A stretch of 64,000 nucleotides of DNA, taken from positions 124,001 through 188,000 of the forward strand of contig QKCJ01000060.1 in assembly GCA_003245715.1 (NCBI GenBank), given 5' to 3'. The stretch is from a bacterium. Its GTDB lineage: Bacteria; Planctomycetota; SZUA-567. The notes below the pieces were generated by a model. The model had not been told where the DNA came from. It did no database searches and saw only the letters and a list, made by a program, of their open reading frames with translations. A program made the position numbers and the translations under genes. Shown here piece after piece: positions 62,166-64,000 of this stretch (positions within the stretch are counted from its first letter, which is position 1; each line of letters begins with the position of its first letter).

Positions 62166-64000
62166 GTGGAAAAATTCCAGTTAATCAGAAGTGGGCTTGG
62201 CAGGTCGCTGATCTTGCGCGTCTGGCTATGTTCGGCGGTTGTTCTTGTTGCCGGGGCCGGCTATATCTTTTGGGATGTGCGCAGTAACGCTTACGAGCGT
62301 ACCCGGCTCGGGTTGCGTTCGCTGGCGATTTCAGGGGCAAGGCAGGTTGAAGCGGAGCTTGAGGTGGTTGAAGGGCGCTGCAATGACGCGGCAAAGGTAG
62401 TCTCGCTTTTCCGCCCGGATATTGCCAAACTTCAGGAGTACATAAAATTACAGGTGAAAGACTCTCCGCATATCAGTGGTATGGGCTGCGGTTTTGCGGC
62501 GAACAAAATTTATACGGACAAAGCATTTTTCTGTTATTACGCCTGGAAAGAGAAGGGTGATATCAAGGGGCTGGAGTTTAATGATGGCAGCTTTGATTAT
62601 ACCAGGCGTCAGTGGTACGATATTCCCAAGGCAACCATGAGCGGGTATTGGACCAGCCCTTACCAGAGTGCGGCGGATAAATTATGGGTTGTAAGTTTCG
62701 GCACGCCTATTGAAGTTGATAATGGTTTTGCCGGGGCGATGGTGGTTGATCTGAACCTGTATAAACTCAGGAATATTGCAACTGCGGTGCGTTTCGGGGC
62801 TGAAAGCCGGGTCTTTCTGGTTGACCGCAAGAGTGGCAAATTTGTTTATTATCCGCAGTGGTCATATGTCGAGGAAGAGAAGACTCTCGACAAGGTGATT
62901 AATGACCAGACGGATGCGGGTGAGATTCCGCTGGTCCGGCAGATACTTGAAGGTGGCGCAGGAGAGACGCTGGTTGACAGTTTCGCCAGTATGGGTGAGT
63001 GCGTGGTCAGTTTTCAGCCACTCAGTAAGGGTGACTGGTCGATCGGGGTGGTCTTTCCTGAAGATGCGATCTTTGCACAGATTGACGAGCTGCTTGGTCA
63101 TTCGGCGGCGATAGCCGTTTTTGGTTTCTTGCTTCTGGCTCTGATTATGGCGCAGGTGACGGCGAAAATTGTCGCTCCGCTTAAAGGGCTTGAGCTTGCG
63201 GCGGCCGAGATTGCGGGAGGGAATCTGGTTGTAATGATTCCTGATATTGCCGAGGATAATGAAGTTCGCAGCCTTGCCGCGTCGTTGCGCAAGATGGCTC
63301 ATGGCCTGCGCTCGCTTGTTTCGCAGGTTAAATCCTCAATTGTCAGACAGGTCTCGACCTCCACGCAGATTGCTGCGGCTACTGCCAGTCAGGATGAGAG
63401 TATTAGCGGTTTTGAAAAAGAGGTTTCGCAGGCGGCGGCGGCGGTTGCCGAGATTTCTGCTTCTGCGCGTGAGCTTGCTGTGACAATGGATGCGGTTCAT
63501 AAAGACGCAGAAGCGGCAGGCGATGCTGCGGGCGCGGGGCATCATGATCTGAGTGAGCTTGAGAAGACCATGCGCAGTCTGACTAACGCGACCATGTCAA
63601 TGGCGGGTAAGCTTGAGCTTGTGCGCCAGAGTGCCGAGGAAGTTGGCGGGGTTGTCAAGACAATTGCCGATGTCGCCGAGCAGACCAACCTGCTCAGCCT
63701 TAATGCGTCAGTCGAGGCGGAGAAGGCTGGCGAGTACGGACGTGGTTTCTCGGTTGTCGCGCGGGAGATAAGACGTTTGTCTGACAAGACGGCGGTTGCG
63801 ACACTTGATATTGCGCAGATGGTTGAGAGTATGCGCTCGGCGGTTGAATCAGGTGTGGCGGAGCTTGAGATTTTCAGCGAGACAGTCAGTAGTTGCGCCT
63901 CCACCGCCAATGAGGTCGGTACGGCTTTGGGCGGGGTTATCAGCCGGGTTGAAGGGTTGGGGCCGAAGTTTGAACGGGTCAATGACGGTATGCAGGCGCA
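62166..64000 (+). CDS. Methyl-accepting chemotaxis protein, 3' partial
   Basis: The frame opens at GTG 62166 with GGGGAGA about 5 bases upstream and is open to the window edge (611 codons). An N-terminal membrane helix (about 15-40) is followed by a periplasmic double-Cache domain (YTRRQWYDIPKATMSGYWTSPY is the ligand-side core), a second membrane helix near 315-335, a HAMP segment (IVAPLKGLELAAAEIAGGNL) and the signalling coiled coil. The kinase-contact tip is recognisable as DVAEQTNLLSLNASVEAEKAGEYGRG. It may feed the CheA/CheW operon at 24-28 kb. Confidence 0.93.
   Translation, partial: MEKFQLIRSGLGRSLILRVWLCSAVVLVAGAGYIFWDVRSNAYERTRLGLRSLAISGARQVEAELEVVEGRCNDAAKVVSLFRPDIAKLQEYIKLQVKDSPHISGMGCGFAANKIYTDKAFFCYYAWKEKGDIKGLEFNDGSFDYTRRQWYDIPKATMSGYWTSPYQSAADKLWVVSFGTPIEVDNGFAGAMVVDLNLYKLRNIATAVRFGAESRVFLVDRKSGKFVYYPQWSYVEEEKTLDKVINDQTDAGEIPLVRQILEGGAGETLVDSFASMGECVVSFQPLSKGDWSIGVVFPEDAIFAQIDELLGHSAAIAVFGFLLLALIMAQVTAKIVAPLKGLELAAAEIAGGNLVVMIPDIAEDNEVRSLAASLRKMAHGLRSLVSQVKSSIVRQVSTSTQIAAATASQDESISGFEKEVSQAAAAVAEISASARELAVTMDAVHKDAEAAGDAAGAGHHDLSELEKTMRSLTNATMSMAGKLELVRQSAEEVGGVVKTIADVAEQTNLLSLNASVEAEKAGEYGRGFSVVAREIRRLSDKTAVATLDIAQMVESMRSAVESGVAELEIFSETVSSCASTANEVGTALGGVISRVEGLGPKFERVNDGMQA

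Noticed and set aside
1-64000. CRISPR arrays, tRNA or rRNA genes, insertion sequences, prophage genes
   Set aside because: I looked for regularly spaced repeats, tRNA-like T-loop sequences, transposase or integrase motifs and phage structural proteins and found none that could be supported.

Overview
The window is about 51% GC, gene-dense bacterial DNA of Gram-negative character. It carries an LPS-type heptosyltransferase, an LptG-type LPS exporter, many lipoproteins, a periplasmic HtrA protease and secreted sulfatases. Formylglycine sulfatases beside an AraC regulator, a sulfatase-associated Gfo/Idh oxidoreductase, a neutral-ceramidase-like protein and a periplasmic CbiK suggest a polysaccharide-degrading member of the PVC group, possibly Lentisphaerota. 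That placement is inference; no rRNA or tRNA gene is visible.

Layout. 1-2.7 kb: edge of a small Cys-containing protein, a coiled-coil lipoprotein, a membrane-anchored thioredoxin and a Nif11-like small protein. 2.8-8.9 kb: surface-glycan cluster of three glycosyltransferases and a flippase, followed by a GT9 enzyme. 9-10.9 kb: membrane diguanylate cyclase and a small membrane protein. 11-15.4 kb: sulfatase divergent from an AraC regulator, then a GH13 branching-enzyme-like protein. 15.5-18 kb: cobalamin riboswitch, intrinsic terminator, secreted CbiK and a Gate-domain permease, overlapping tail to tail with an unusual membrane protein. 19.7-24.3 kb: DUF1015 and PHP proteins, a 2-hydroxyacid dehydrogenase and small unknowns. 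24.5-30.7 kb: chemosensory operon (CheA hybrid, CheW, soluble double-sensor protein) with a sigma-54-type promoter. 30.8-36 kb: GNAT, tsaD, a sigma-54 activator with an FHA domain, recA. 36.3-39.8 kb: Gfo/Idh oxidoreductase followed by a decaying locus (a multiply broken gene and a sulfatase cut by one stop codon). 40-47.3 kb: HD-GYP protein and a six-gene operon lptG-tilS-pyk-PIG-L-thiS-alr. 47.5-53.6 kb: ceramidase-like protein, HtrA, rsmA, two lipoproteins and an odd sigma factor. 53.6-57.4 kb: ArsR-controlled permease/thiol-redox operon with two matching operators. 57.5-64 kb: purM, a very large periplasmic HEAT protein and a chemoreceptor running off the edge.

The strongest unexplained signal is a roughly 70-75 nt sequence found four times, each time directly upstream of and including the ribosome-binding site of an unrelated gene (a 2-hydroxyacid dehydrogenase, a Cache-like lipoprotein, a thioredoxin-like protein and the HEAT protein). 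A fifth, 3'-half copy lies beside one of them. It has two conserved blocks that can pair (GCGG with CCGC or UCGC) and may be a new cis-acting leader RNA or a family of dispersed leader repeats.

Functional themes are second-messenger and chemosensory signalling (GGDEF, HD-GYP, CheA/CheW, several Cache-type sensors, a sigma-54 activator), envelope glycan synthesis, sulfated-substrate use, and corrinoid and metalloid metabolism.
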